Below, in pieces: positions 44,798-55,352 of a stretch of DNA of 64,000 nt. The notes under the pieces are model-generated. The model saw only the letters and a list, made by a program, of their open reading frames with translations. It ran no database searches and was not told where the DNA came from. Origin of the DNA: Rhizobium sp. SL86 (GTDB lineage Bacteria > Pseudomonadota > Alphaproteobacteria > Rhizobiales > Rhizobiaceae); contig NZ_JAPPRJ010000001.1 in assembly GCF_026672545.1 (NCBI RefSeq), forward strand, positions 2,047,501-2,111,500, given 5' to 3'. Positions within the stretch are counted from its first letter, which is position 1. Each line of letters opens with the position of its first letter. The translations under genes and the position numbers were made by a program.

Positions 44798-46598
44798 TTA
44801 CATTTTCCCCAGCGCATTGCGGGCCGCGCGGTGACCGGACAGCGGAAACAGGAGATCGAGAAAGCGCTCGGCCGTCGGCTGCGGTTCATGGTTGGCAAGG
44901 CCCGGGCGTTCATTGGCCTCGATGAAGACGTAGTCCGGATCGGTCGGGCCTTTCACCATGAAGTCGATGCCAACGACCGGAATGTCGATCGCCCGCGCCG
45001 CCTTGACCGCCGCCTCCACCAGGCGCGGATGGACGATGGCGGTCACATCATGGATCGAGCCGCCGGTGTGCAGATTGGCGGCCTTGCGCACCACCACGTC
45101 CCGGCCTTCCTCCAGAACATCGTCCAGCGTGAGGTCAGAGAGTGACAGGCAGCGTTCCGTCTCGGCATCGATCGGGATCGTGCTTTCGCCGCCGGTTGCG
45201 GCGGCGCGCCGGCGGGACAAGGTCTCGATCAACTGCCGCACCGTGCTGCGGCCATCGCCGATGACATGCGGCGGTCGGCGGATGGCGGCGGCCACCAGCT
45301 TGAAGTCGATCACGACGAGGCGCAGATCCTCCCCTTCGAAGCAGGCCTCGATCAGGACCCGGTCGCAGACTTCGCGGGCAGCTTGAATGGCGGCCCTGAC
45401 CTCGTCGAGTGTCGAGAGACCCACTGCGACCGCCCGACCCTGTTCGCCACGGGCCGGCTTGACGACGACGCGTCCGTGCTTGTCGAGGAAGGCGGCAAGC
45501 GCCGCCTCGTCATCACCTGCCGTCATCTGTTCCGGAACGATCAACCCGGCGCGCTCGACCACGCGGCGTGTCACCGCCTTGTCGTCGCAGATCGACATGG
45601 CGACGCCGGAGGTCAGTTCCGACAGGCTTTCACGGCAGTGCACGGAACGCCCGCCGTTCGACAGGCGAAAGAAGCCGCCCTCGGCATCGGTGATCTCGAC
45701 ATGCACGCCGCGCCTGCGCGCCTCGTCGACGATCAGCCGCGCATAGGGGTTCAGCGCGTCATAGGCTTCGAGCGGGCTTGCGAAGAGGCGTTCGTTGATC
45801 GAGTTCTTCCGTTTCACGGAAAAAGCCGGAATACGCCGGAAGCCGAGCTTTTCGTAAAGCGCGATGGCCTGCTCATTGTCGTGCAGCACGGAGAGATCCA
45901 TGAAGGCGGCACCGCGTGCCTTGAAATGTTCGCCCAGCCGCCTGACCAAAGTTTCGCCGATGCCGGCATGACGGGCCTGAGGATCGACGGCAAGGCACCA
46001 GAGCGATGTTCCCTGTTCGGGATCGGAAAAGGCGCGCGTGTGGTCGATGCCGGTGACGGTGCCAATCACCTCGCCGGTCGTCTCGTCTTCGGCCACCAAG
46101 ATAAGTGATGGCGCGGTTGTCGCGGTTCGACCAGAAGAAATCCGGCCGCACCTGAACCATGCCGCGGGCGGCATAGATGCGGTTGACGGCCCGTGCATCC
46201 GCCTCCGATGTCAGCCGGCGCACGAAAAAACCGCGCGGCTGGCGGCGACCGGACCGATAGGTGGAAAGGTCGAGCCGGTAGGTATGGGACGGATCGAGGA
46301 AGATCTCCTGTGGCGCTTCCGCCAGAAGCACATGCGGATCGGCTACATAGACGGCAATGTCGCGGTGGTCCGGGGCCTCTTCCCGAAGGGCCGAGACCAG
46401 TTCGCCGGCATCATCGAAGGTTTGCGCAAAGATCAGCCGGCCCCAGCCGCAATCGACGCAGGCGGATGCCGTCGGCGCGGTGCCATCCGACAGGCCGGTG
46501 CGGTGCATGGATTCAAAGCGCTTGCGTTTCAGCCGATGCGCCACGGCCTTGTCGCTGCGGTGGCGGTGGGCGCGTTCGCTCGTCTTGTTGTTTGCCAT
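44798..46598 (-). pseudogene. ngg: N-acetylglutaminylglutamine synthetase, frameshifted
   Basis: Two overlapping frames make one protein. The 5' frame runs from ATG at 46598 (MANNKTSERAHRH) to about 46100 (NRDNRAITYLGG), and the 3' frame continues as LVAEDETTGEVIGT to 44798. One extra base in the CTTGG run near 46096-46100 explains the break. The joined product has an N-terminal GNAT acetyltransferase region (CLAVDPQARHAGIGETLVRRL) and a C-terminal ATP-grasp ligase (VVVKPARGEQGRAVAVG, IDFMVKGPTDPDYVFIEANERPGL). It would acetylate and join two glutamines. Middle gene of asnO-ngg-peptidase, 5 bp after asnO. Real mutation or sequencing error cannot be told apart. Confidence 0.88.
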
Positions 46599-46603
46599 AC
46601 CCC

Positions 46604-48379
46604 TTATACCCCCTGGGTTTGCAGCCACATTTCGAGCAGTCCGACCTGCCAGAGTTCCGATCCCTGAAGCGGCGTGATATGGCCGGTCGGGTCGGTGAAG
46701 AGCTGTTGCAGATAGTCCTCCCGGAATATCCCGCGCTCGCGCGCGGCCTGCGAGGTCAGCGCATCGCGCACCATGTCGAGATAGGGTCCATCGACATATT
46801 TCAACTGCGGAACCGGGAAATAACCCTTCTTGCGATCGATCACCTCGTGCGGCACCACGAGGCGGGCGGCATCTTTCAGCACACCCTTGCCGCCTTCGTT
46901 CAGCTTAAATTCCGGTGGGATTTTTGCCGCCAGTTCCACCAGTTCATGGTCGAGGAAGGGTACGCGTGCCTCCAGCCCCCAGGCCATGGTCATGTTGTCG
47001 ACGCGTTTCACCGGGTCGTCCACCAGCATTACCTGGCTGTCGAGGCGAAGGGCGGCGTCCACCGGCGTATCGGCGCCCGGCCTTGTCAGATGTGCGGCCA
47101 CGAGGTCCCGGCTGACATCGTGATCGGCCATCCAGTCCGGGTTGAGCTGGCTCTTCAGAACGTCATGCGACCGGTCGAAAAAGACGTTTGCGTAATCGCC
47201 CACCACGTCATTGGTGTTTTGCAACGGCGGGTACCAGTGGTACCCGGCAAACACCTCATCGGCCCCCTGTCCGGATTGCACGACACGGATATGCTTGGAG
47301 ACTTCCTTGGCCAGCAGATAGAAGCCGACATTGTCATAAGAGACCATCGGTTCCGACATGGCGCTGATGACGCCCGGAAGCGCCTCCATCAACTGCGACG
47401 AGGGCACGAAGATCTTGTGATGGTCGGTGCCGAAGGTTTTGGCGATCAGGTCGGAATAGACGAATTCGTCGCCCTTTTCGCCATTGGCCTCCTCAAAACC
47501 GACGGAAAAGGTCATCAGGTCTTTCTGGCCTTCTTCCGCAAGCAGGCCGGTGATGATGCTGGAATCGACGCCGCCGGACAGCAGCACGCCGACCGGAACA
47601 TCGGCCACCATGCGGCGGCGCACCGCGATGCGCAGCGCATCCAGCACCCGGTCGCGCCATTCCTCGCGCGAGAGGCCGGAGAGATCCGGATCGCGCTGAT
47701 GCGGCGGGTTCCAGTAGATTTTATCCGTCTCGCTTCCATCCGCCTCGATGACGCGGATGGTCGCCGGTGGCAGCTTCCTTACGCCGTTGAGGATGGTGCG
47801 TGGCGGTGGCACCACCGCGTGGAAGCTCATGTAGTGGTGCAGGGCATTGCGGTCGATCGAGGTATCGATCTCGCCGCCCTTCACCAGCGCCGGCAGCGAC
47901 GAGGCGAAACGCACGGCACGTCCGACCTTGGCCAGATACAGCGGCTTGATGCCGAAACGGTCGCGCGCCATCACCACGCGGTTCGTGTCGCGCTCGTGGA
48001 TGACGAAGGCGAACATGCCGTGGAAGCGCTCGACGCAGGCCGTGCCCCAGGCATGCCAGGCCTTCAGGATGACTTCCGTATCACCATGCGAAAAGAAGCG
48101 GTAACCCTTGGCTTCCAGTTCGGCGCGCAGTTCCGGGTAGTTATAGATGCAGCCGTTAAACGCGATGGTGAGGCCGAGTTCGCCATCCACCATCGGCTGG
48201 CGGGCTTTTTGCGACAGGTCGATAATGGACAGTCGCCGGTGCGAGAGGGCAGTGGATCCGTGGATCACCATGCCGGAGCCGTCTGGCCCGCGAGGCGCGA
48301 TAGCCTCCATCATCCTTGCTTGAATAAGGGGGGATGGCTGAGCGCCGTCGAACCGTATTTCTCCGCAGATTCCACACAC
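46604..48379 (-). CDS. asnO: N-acetylglutaminylglutamine amidotransferase
   Basis: The 591-residue asparagine-synthetase-like enzyme has an N-terminal class II glutaminase with catalytic Cys2 (MCGICGEIRFDG) and FNGCIYNYPELR, and a C-terminal synthetase domain with the ATP motif GVLLSGGVDSSIITG. It amidates N-acetylglutaminylglutamine to give NAGGN, an osmolyte described in Sinorhizobium meliloti and Pseudomonas. First gene of the osmoprotectant operon, so the promoter lies between 48380 and 48530, where no clear motif was identified. Confidence 0.93.
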   Translation of the reverse strand: MCGICGEIRFDGAQPSPLIQARMMEAIAPRGPDGSGMVIHGSTALSHRRLSIIDLSQKARQPMVDGELGLTIAFNGCIYNYPELRAELEAKGYRFFSHGDTEVILKAWHAWGTACVERFHGMFAFVIHERDTNRVVMARDRFGIKPLYLAKVGRAVRFASSLPALVKGGEIDTSIDRNALHHYMSFHAVVPPPRTILNGVRKLPPATIRVIEADGSETDKIYWNPPHQRDPDLSGLSREEWRDRVLDALRIAVRRRMVADVPVGVLLSGGVDSSIITGLLAEEGQKDLMTFSVGFEEANGEKGDEFVYSDLIAKTFGTDHHKIFVPSSQLMEALPGVISAMSEPMVSYDNVGFYLLAKEVSKHIRVVQSGQGADEVFAGYHWYPPLQNTNDVVGDYANVFFDRSHDVLKSQLNPDWMADHDVSRDLVAAHLTRPGADTPVDAALRLDSQVMLVDDPVKRVDNMTMAWGLEARVPFLDHELVELAAKIPPEFKLNEGGKGVLKDAARLVVPHEVIDRKKGYFPVPQLKYVDGPYLDMVRDALTSQAARERGIFREDYLQQLFTDPTGHITPLQGSELWQVGLLEMWLQTQGV

Positions 48380-48532
48380 TGTGCTGCTTTGAACCTCTCT
48401 CTTCTTCTTCGAAATGCCCCCGTAGACAGGGACGCGAACGGCTGGACGCCGCCGAAGAGACGAAGCCCAGCCATTGGCCTAACGAAGAAGTTCCAGAAAG
48501 GTTGCGCGTTTTTTTGGGGGACGTGCGGAACC

Positions 48533-49603
48533 TCAGGAGAATGACAGCGTCGGTCGCAGGAGGAGTGCGGGGCAGGCTCCGATCCTGGTGCAGGTCTGCG
48601 AGAGAAGTTCCGACGAGCGTCCCATCTGTCGTTCGCGCCAGGAGGAGCCGCTCCACAGGGGATCGAACTGCCACGCCATCAGGGCGCTTGCCGCCAAGGC
48701 TGCATAGAGGCTGATGCGCATTGCTGCGGACAATCGTCGCCCGCCACTCCACAGGAAGGCCAGAAGAGGCGCGAGCAGACTGGCGGTCCAGGGCGCAAGA
48801 TCAATGGCAAAGGTTCCTTGGACGGCGGCAACCAGGAAGGGGAATATCAGGACGGCAGCGGCAGTCACGCGGTTTGCCGGCTCCCGCATGGCCGCGAGCA
48901 TGAAGGCGAGAAGCGGAAGCGATGTCACCGTCAGCGCCATGACGGCGGTCGCGTCAAACGAAGGGCGAAGGGCAAAGGTCGACAGGATGCCCTGCAGGAA
49001 CAGTGCTACTGCTCCGGCTGGCGCGGCAAGCTGCAGGGCGGAAACGGCAAGCACGGCGATGACTGCCGGGACGAGTGCGACAAGCAGCAGGGCAATCGCC
49101 ACCTGAACCTCCGCGCGGGCGCGTGGCTCCGTGAGGGGCGCAAGAAAGGCCAGAACCAGGAGGATTGGCCAGCCGCCCGGCACGAGGGCAAGCGGCGCCA
49201 GAAACAGACCGAGATGGATCCGTGCCTCGGCATCCGGCCTTTGCAGGATATCCAGGACAGCGATGGCGGCAAGCGCCAGCGCCGCAACTGCGCCCAGCGT
49301 CGCGGGCTCGCTCGAAATCGCATAAAGCATCAGGGGATGCGACATGGTCAGCAGCAGCAGGAGACCGGCGCCCGCGATGCCCCAGGCCGATTGCTGCAAG
49401 CGCCGCAGCGATGCCACCATGCACAGGACCGGGAGGACCAAGAGAGCGATGATCCAGGGGCGTTGCGGCATCGTGTTCACCGTTGTCACGGCCATCAGCG
49501 CAAAGAGGGCGCCGCTGACGAGAACCAGGGCGAGGTCACGAACAAAACCGGTCCGGTGGCCGGCAGGGCGGGGCGGCAAGATCGGCGGAAAACTCTGCAT
49601 CAT
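48533..49603 (-). CDS. Polytopic membrane protein beside a glycosyltransferase
   Basis: The 356-residue protein has about nine or ten hydrophobic segments and no recognised motif. The start overlaps the stop of the glycosyltransferase gene as ATGA, so the two are co-translated. Composition (LLLLLTMSHPLMLYAI, LFLQGILSTFALRP) is that of an integral inner-membrane protein, perhaps a partner for polysaccharide export or assembly. Function not known. Confidence 0.8.
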   Translation of the reverse strand: MMQSFPPILPPRPAGHRTGFVRDLALVLVSGALFALMAVTTVNTMPQRPWIIALLVLPVLCMVASLRRLQQSAWGIAGAGLLLLLTMSHPLMLYAISSEPATLGAVAALALAAIAVLDILQRPDAEARIHLGLFLAPLALVPGGWPILLVLAFLAPLTEPRARAEVQVAIALLLVALVPAVIAVLAVSALQLAAPAGAVALFLQGILSTFALRPSFDATAVMALTVTSLPLLAFMLAAMREPANRVTAAAVLIFPFLVAAVQGTFAIDLAPWTASLLAPLLAFLWSGGRRLSAAMRISLYAALAASALMAWQFDPLWSGSSWRERQMGRSSELLSQTCTRIGACPALLLRPTLSFS

Positions 49604-51493
49604 GCCGCCGCCTTTTCCAGAAGCTGGGCGCTGATCTCGCTTTTGCCGTGCTCGGTCTTTTCCCAGTGGTGTGGATTGTGGAGCAGTTGCCAGAGCGCCT
49701 TATAGGCGGCAACCGAATGCAGCACCCAGTAGAGCGGCATCAGGAGGCCGGATGGCAGGAGGTCGTAGAAACCGCGCTTCAGGCAGGCGATGGTGCCAAA
49801 ATAGAGAAGCAGCAGATTGCCGATCACCAGATTGAACAGGGCAAGCGCACCAAAGGGTTCTGGAAGCCGCCAGTCCGTGACGCCGAAGGCGGAGGTGGCG
49901 AACAGCAATGTCAGCAGCCAGAGGATCGGGTTGATCAGCACGGTAAACGGCGGCAGCCCGATAAAGGCCTGGAAACTCAGGAAACCCGCGGTGCCGAGCG
50001 AGCGCCACAACTGGACGGGGCTTCGCATGTGCACGAGCCAGGTCTGCATATAGCCCTTGATCCAGCGCGACCGCTGCTTGACCCAACTCTTGATATCGCT
50101 TGTCGCCTCCTCGAAGGTGGTGGAGGGGATGACGCCGACGGTGTAACCGCTCTGGGCAAGCCTGACCCCGAGGTCGGCATCTTCCGTCACGTTGAAGGGA
50201 TCCCAGGCCCCGGCCTGGCGCAGCACGTCGATACGGAAATGGTTGGAGGTTCCGCCGAGCGGGATCGGCACGCTCATCCTGGAGAGCGCCGGCAGGAAAA
50301 AGTCAAACCACTGCGAATATTCGAGCGTGAACATGCGCGTCAGCCAGTTTTCCGAGCGGTTGAAGTAGTTCAGGCGGGCCTGGACACAGGCCAATCCATT
50401 GTCGCCAAGCCGGAATGCGGCCACCGCAAGCCGCAACTGATCCGGCTCGGGCTGATCTTCAGCGTCATAGATCGTGACGAACGCGCCGCGGCAGAAGGGA
50501 AGAGCGTAATTGCACGCCTTCGGTTTGGTGCGGGGATGGGAAGCGGGCACCCGCACAATCTCGAAGGTGGCCGGCAGGCGCATCGCCTTGGCGGCCTCGA
50601 TGGTTTCGACGTCATCCTCTTCGAGCACCAGCTTGATGTCCAGTTTGGAGGCCGGATAATCCAGCCGTTCCAGGGCTCGCACCAGCAGCGGGAGTACACG
50701 CGCCTCGCGATACATCGGCACCAGGACCGAATAGACCGGAAGCGATTCCGCCGGCAGGTTTGCCGCAAGTTCGCGGATGTCGGATGCCTGGTCCACGGCG
50801 CTGCCGGCGCCGAGCAGTGTGAGAATGAACTTGAAGACAAAGGAGGCCGTGTAAAGCAGCGTGACGATCACGCCCACTGCCACAAGTGTGGTGTGGGGGC
50901 TGTAGATCAACGCTGCCGAAGCAATCGCCGCAAGGCTTGCAAAGGCCAGGATGTGACCTCTGGTGAATGTCGTGCGGGCAGACAGAAGAGGTCTCGTCGT
51001 GCAGAGGTCTTCCCGGGCGGTACGGTCGTCGCTGTCGCGGAACAGCCGCTGTGTTTCCCACAAGATGTCGAAGGACGAAGTCAGCAGGAAGGCGAAACCC
51101 GTTTTTGCCGTAGCGCTCGGCGGCCCAATGTCGCTGCGCCTCGCCGAGTTCGGTGGTTGCAACGAGGGTGACACCGTCCTGTCTTTGCCAGGGCAGCAGC
51201 GAAAGGCGCGTGTAATCACTCCGGTCTTCTGCCCGCAGCAGGGTCGGATCACAGGGCTCCTTCATCAGGTCGATGAAGGGCAGATCATTGGCTTCGGCGA
51301 GCGCTTCGTAATAGGCGCGCGCAGTGACCAGCCGCTCCGAGATCAGCAGCCGCTCCATCCTGTAGCCACCGCCGGACCATCTGTTCAGAACCTTTGCCAT
51401 GTCGTCGGGATTTAGAATGCCGCGCTCCATCAGGAGGCAGCATGCACGCAGGGTCATGGCCCTTTCCGCCGCGCTTTCATCATGAACGTTCAT
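49600..51493 (-). pseudogene. MshEN-type N-terminus plus GT2 glycosyltransferase, frameshifted
   Basis: The 5' frame from 51493 (MNVHDESAAERAM) covers a GspE/MshEN-like N-terminal domain (LLISERLVTARAYYEALAEANDLPFIDL) up to RYGKNGF near 51105. The reading then continues in another frame as AFLLTSSFDILWETQRLF to 49600. A T5 run at 51102-51106 (A5 on the coding strand) is the probable site of a single-base insertion. The main body is a family 2 glycosyltransferase with membrane helices: YSVLVPMYREARVLP, TIYDAEDQPEPDQL, NVTEDADLGVRLAQSG and QRSRWIKGYMQTW (the QxxRW motif), as in cellulose-synthase-like enzymes. Product polysaccharide unknown. Confidence 0.85.
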
Positions 51494-51635
51494 CGTTCGG
51501 GGTTCCCAGGTGATGTATATGCCACCAACCTGTCAGAGAACCATTGCTGGAGCGGAAAGAATTTCCCGAAGCTTTTGTTCAATCTTTAAGGAAGGCCGGA
51601 TTCTGCGGCCTTCATTCTCATATTGAAACAGGCCG

Positions 51636-52277
51636 TCACGCTGGCCGCGTGCCACGGACGAAAAGTGCGATCGCCTGGCGCATGTGGTTCCGGCGCTGTT
51701 CGAGATCCGGCCATCCCCTCGGACCGCCGGCGCCGAACATCAGGTCGAGCAGCATGCGTGCGCCTGCCATCGGGTCGTCGAGATGCAGTTTTCCGCGCTC
51801 CATCTCCTGCGTGAGCCATCTTGCAAGCTGCAGACGGGCTGTCTCCGGCCCCTCCCGGTAGAGGATCTCGGCCAGTTCCGGCACTTGCGGTGATTCAAGC
51901 ATGACGATGCGGATGAACGCCTCCCGTTCGCGCTCGGTCTCAAGATCGATGTCAACCCGGAAGATCTTGCTGATCACCTCGTCGAGCGGTCCATCTTCCT
52001 CCGGTGGGCGCGGCAGGTCGAGCATCATCTGCCGATGTGCCACCACGACGGCGAGGAAAAGATCATTCTTGCTCGGAAACAGGCGGTACAGCGTCTGCTT
52101 CGAGATCCGGCAGCGGCTTGCGACAATATCCGTTGTCGTGCGAACCAGACCAAGTTCGGCAAACGTCTTGCGCGCGGTCACGATAATTGACTGAAGTCGA
52201 TCTTCGTCACTTTGTGTCTTCGGACGCCCACGGCCTCGTTTGACGTTCGGGATTACGGGTTTTTCCTGATCATTCAT
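51636..52277 (-). CDS. TetR-family regulator
   Basis: The 213-residue protein has an N-terminal helix-turn-helix (IIVTARKTFAELGLVRTTTDIVASRCRISKQTLYRLFPSKNDLF) and a variable C-terminal ligand domain. It starts at MNDQEKP; an upstream in-frame ATG gives 12 more residues of poor match. It lies between the glycosyltransferase genes and the EamA transporter. Target not evident. Confidence 0.9.
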   Translation of the reverse strand: MNDQEKPVIPNVKRGRGRPKTQSDEDRLQSIIVTARKTFAELGLVRTTTDIVASRCRISKQTLYRLFPSKNDLFLAVVVAHRQMMLDLPRPPEEDGPLDEVISKIFRVDIDLETEREREAFIRIVMLESPQVPELAEILYREGPETARLQLARWLTQEMERGKLHLDDPMAGARMLLDLMFGAGGPRGWPDLEQRRNHMRQAIALFVRGTRPA

Positions 52278-52353
52278 GCAATGCCACGTGTCTCTACATC
52301 CGTTGAGGGACAATTGTACAGGATGTTGCTTTACGATGCATGCATGAAGAAAA

Positions 52354-52386
52354 GAAAATCATCCCGTCGTGAACAGGATGATTTTC
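52354..52386. repeat. Inverted repeat, 11-bp arms
   Basis: GAAAATCATCC and GGATGATTTTC are perfect complements around 11 bases, upstream of the TetR gene. Could be an operator, or a terminator read on either strand (A- and T-rich outer arms). Confidence 0.6.
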
Positions 52387-52613
52387 CCGCCCTGCGAAGA
52401 CAGGCCGACCGGTGATGAACACTCATGGGCCGAACGCGCGAACAACACTCCCATAGCTGCCAGAACCGATCGCATTCGCCCGGGCTAGCCGCGACTTCAC
52501 GTCACGAATCGCATGGTAACAGGCGGCTTTCGAATGTGCAGCGAGAATATTGGTACGGACGGAGACGTTCTGCCGCAGGGTCGGGCGGCGTCGCTCGCAG
52601 AGCGTTGGTCACA

Positions 52614-53597
52614 TCAGACGCGTTCCACCGGCCAGGCCTGCTTTTGATGTTCGTCTCGTTCGCGGGTCCGGCTGTTGACCCTGGCCTTCATCCGGACGGC
52701 CCAGGCCGCAATCACGATGCCGGACATGATCAGCGAAAAACCGAGCGATGCGAGGAAGGAAAGGGTCTCGCCCAGCAGCAGGACCGAAACGAAGGTGCCG
52801 ATGACGGGGACGCCGAGCGTCAGATTGGACATCGTGAAGGTGGAGATCCGCCGTCCGACTTCGGTCGAGACAACAAAACAGAAGGAGGTCGCGACGGGAC
52901 CGAAATAGATGATGAGGAGCAGCAGGTGCGGGCTCCACTGGATCGAGGTCGGCGGACCTTCGACCGCCCAGGCCAAGGGTATGAGAACCAGCGATGCCAG
53001 GGCCATTTCCCAGGGCGCCAGCTGCAGCGGTGTGGTCTTCCAGCGGTGCCGGCGGACGTGAAGGATGACAATCGACCAGCAGATGGCCGCCAGCACCAGC
53101 AGACCGGCGCCGAGCGGAACGCTGGAACTGGACCAGTTGAGCGATGCCGGCGAACACAAGATGATGATGCCACTCATGCCGGTTGCGACGGCAACAAGCT
53201 GGAGCGGGGTTGGCCGCTCGCGATAGAGAATTGCGGCGATCAGCACCGCCCAGAGCGGCGTCGAATAGGCAAGCACCGAGGCCCGTCCGGCGTCGATGAA
53301 CTGCATGGCAATCATGCCGAGCCCGGTGAAAGCCGCCATCTGCAGCAAGCCGATGCTGAGTACGATCGGAAGATCCGGCAGGGTGGGAACCCGAATCTCG
53401 CGGCGCAGCGCGTTGAGCGCAAACAGGCAAAGGCCGCTGCTGGCAAAGCGGATGGCGGCCAGCCACAGCGGCGGCGCCTCGAGAACCGCCAGCTTCATGA
53501 CCGGCCAGCTCAATCCCCATAAAACGATCATGCCGCCGAGCAGCAAGGCATCGGAAAAGGCACCTGCCGTGCTTGTCTTTTGTCCGGCGGTTTGCAT
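52614..53597 (-). CDS. EamA/DMT-family transporter
   Basis: The 327-residue protein has ten hydrophobic segments in two EamA repeats. The first repeat ends near ASVLAYSTPLWAVLIAAILYRERPTPLQL and the second near LGVPVIGTFVSVLLLGETLSFLASLG, the characteristic inner-membrane export motif. Divergent from an Lrp-type regulator with 35 bp between them, so likely regulated by it; such pairs often export amino acids. Confidence 0.9.
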   Translation of the reverse strand: MQTAGQKTSTAGAFSDALLLGGMIVLWGLSWPVMKLAVLEAPPLWLAAIRFASSGLCLFALNALRREIRVPTLPDLPIVLSIGLLQMAAFTGLGMIAMQFIDAGRASVLAYSTPLWAVLIAAILYRERPTPLQLVAVATGMSGIIILCSPASLNWSSSSVPLGAGLLVLAAICWSIVILHVRRHRWKTTPLQLAPWEMALASLVLIPLAWAVEGPPTSIQWSPHLLLLIIYFGPVATSFCFVVSTEVGRRISTFTMSNLTLGVPVIGTFVSVLLLGETLSFLASLGFSLIMSGIVIAAWAVRMKARVNSRTRERDEHQKQAWPVERV

Positions 53598-53632
53598 AGG
53601 CTACTCCAGGTGTTTCAAAAAAGGCTGCCAGA

Positions 53633-54115
53633 ATGAAAGAAACTCTCGCTCCCGATGGGGAACTTGATGCGATCGATCTGAATATCCTGCGTCATCTGCA
53701 ACGGGATGGACGGCTGACGAATGCGGAACTGGCGACCAAGGTGAACATCAGCGCCGCCACCTGTCACAGACGCACGCAACGACTGTTCAAGACGAAGGCG
53801 ATCAAGGGCGTTCGCGCGATCGTCGATCCGGCGGTCGTCGATCTCGAGGTGGTCGTCATGGTCGGTGTGGTTCTCGATCGCTCGACGCTTGAGTCTTTTT
53901 CCGACTTCGAAGCCGCGGTGAAAAAGCTCGGCTTCGTCATCGAGTGCTACGTGATTGCGGGCGACTACGATTATTTTCTGAAGATCCGCGTCAGCAGCAT
54001 GCAGGCGTTCAACCGCCTGCATGGAAATCAGCTCCTCACTTTGCCGGGGGTTCGCCAGACCCGAACCTTCTTCGTGATGAAGGAGGTCATCGACAACGAA
54101 CCACTCGTCTTCTGA
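53633..54115 (+). CDS. Lrp/AsnC-family regulator
   Basis: The 160-residue protein has the N-terminal HTH (LDAIDLNILRHLQRDGRLTNAELATKVNISAATCHRRTQRL) and the C-terminal RAM ligand-binding domain (VIECYVIAGDYDYFLKIRVSSMQAFNRL). It converges on acdS with 16 bp between stops and diverges from the EamA transporter. It could be the AcdR that controls acdS, but that regulator is usually reported divergent from acdS, so control of the transporter is at least as likely. Confidence 0.92.
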   Translation: MKETLAPDGELDAIDLNILRHLQRDGRLTNAELATKVNISAATCHRRTQRLFKTKAIKGVRAIVDPAVVDLEVVVMVGVVLDRSTLESFSDFEAAVKKLGFVIECYVIAGDYDYFLKIRVSSMQAFNRLHGNQLLTLPGVRQTRTFFVMKEVIDNEPLVF

Positions 54116-54131
54116 GGATCGGCGACGGGGA

Positions 54132-55145
54132 TCAGCCGTTGCGATAGGTGTAGCTGTAGCCGTTGATGGCCGGAGCGCCGCCGAGATGGACGTAGAGAAC
54201 CTTCGAACCATCCGGGAAATAACCCTTCCGTGTCAGGTCGATCATGCCCTGCATGGATTTGCCTTCGTAGACCGGATCGGTGATCATGGCTTCCGTGCGG
54301 GCCGCCAGACGAATGGCTTCATTCGTCTCATGCGAGGGCACGCCATAGGCCGGATAGGCGTAGTCGTTGAGGATGACGATCTCGTCCTCGCGCACCTCGC
54401 GGCCGAGTTCGACGAGCGCTGCGGTGTTGTCGACGATCTGGCGAACCTGGGCGCGGGTCTGTTCCGGCGTGCCCGAGGCGTCGATGCCGATGACCCGGTC
54501 GGCGCGGTTCTGGGCCGCAAAACCAACAATCATGCCGGCCTGCGTGGAACCGGTGACGACGCAGACGACGATGTAATCGAACTTGATGCCCATTTCGGCT
54601 TCCTGGCGTTCGACTTCTTCCGCAAACGCGACATAACCCAGGCCGCCGAACTTGTGCACGGAGGCGCCGGCGGGAATGGCGTAGGGCTTGCCGCCTTCAT
54701 CGATCACGGACTGGATCGCGTCTTCCCAGCTCTTGCGAATGCCGATGTCGAAACCGTCCTCGACGATGCGGCTGTCGGCGCCCATCAGGCGGGTCATCAG
54801 GATGTTGCCGACGCGGTCGTAGACAGCGTCTTCATGCGGAACCCAGCTTTCCTGCACGAGGCGGCACTTCATGCCGATCTTGGCCGCAACGGCGGCCACC
54901 ATGCGGGTGTGGTTCGACTGAACGCCGCCGATCGAGACCAGCGTATCGGCGTTGGATGCGATCGCATCCGGAACGATGTATTCCAGCTTGCGCAGCTTGT
55001 TGCCGCCCATGGCGAGGCCGGAATTGCAATCCTCGCGCTTTGCCCAGATCTCGACCTTGCCGCCGAGCGCCTCAGTCAGACGGGGGAGGTATTCAATGGC
55101 GGTGGGGCCGAAGGTGAGCGGATAACGTTCGAATTTTTCCAGCAT
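54132..55145 (-). CDS. acdS: 1-aminocyclopropane-1-carboxylate (ACC) deaminase
   Basis: The 337-residue PLP enzyme cleaves the plant ethylene precursor ACC to ammonia and 2-oxobutyrate. It shows [13 protein letters not shown] with the PLP Lys, [28 protein letters not shown], and [13 protein letters not shown] and [15 protein letters not shown]. The last two hold the Glu and Leu that separate true ACC deaminases from D-cysteine desulfhydrases. Start at MLEKFERY, the family N-terminus, with GGAG upstream; an ATG four codons earlier exists. Suggests a plant-associated lifestyle. Confidence 0.94.
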   Translation of the reverse strand: MLEKFERYPLTFGPTAIEYLPRLTEALGGKVEIWAKREDCNSGLAMGGNKLRKLEYIVPDAIASNADTLVSIGGVQSNHTRMVAAVAAKIGMKCRLVQESWVPHEDAVYDRVGNILMTRLMGADSRIVEDGFDIGIRKSWEDAIQSVIDEGGKPYAIPAGASVHKFGGLGYVAFAEEVERQEAEMGIKFDYIVVCVVTGSTQAGMIVGFAAQNRADRVIGIDASGTPEQTRAQVRQIVDNTAALVELGREVREDEIVILNDYAYPAYGVPSHETNEAIRLAARTEAMITDPVYEGKSMQGMIDLTRKGYFPDGSKVLYVHLGGAPAINGYSYTYRNG

Positions 55146-55352
55146 CGTGATCTCCATCTTTCACTGACCGAGTGATAGCAGAAGCCAAATGAAAGGTGCT
55201 CTCTAAGATGGCGCCGGATTTATAAATTTTCTCGGATATTGGCGAAGTTTACGTCAAAGAATCTCAATTGATTGGATTTCAATGAAAGATTCTTCCATAG
55301 GAAAATTCTCACATCCTGGATGACGGTCGGAGCCGGAACAGGGATGCGAAAA
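55146..55352. promoter_or_regulatory. acdS upstream region with inverted repeat
   Basis: Non-coding. AAGAATCT (55257-55264) and AGATTCTT (55287-55294) are perfect complements 22 bases apart, in the AT-rich region upstream of acdS; a candidate regulator site. No convincing promoter hexamers were identified. Confidence 0.45.
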
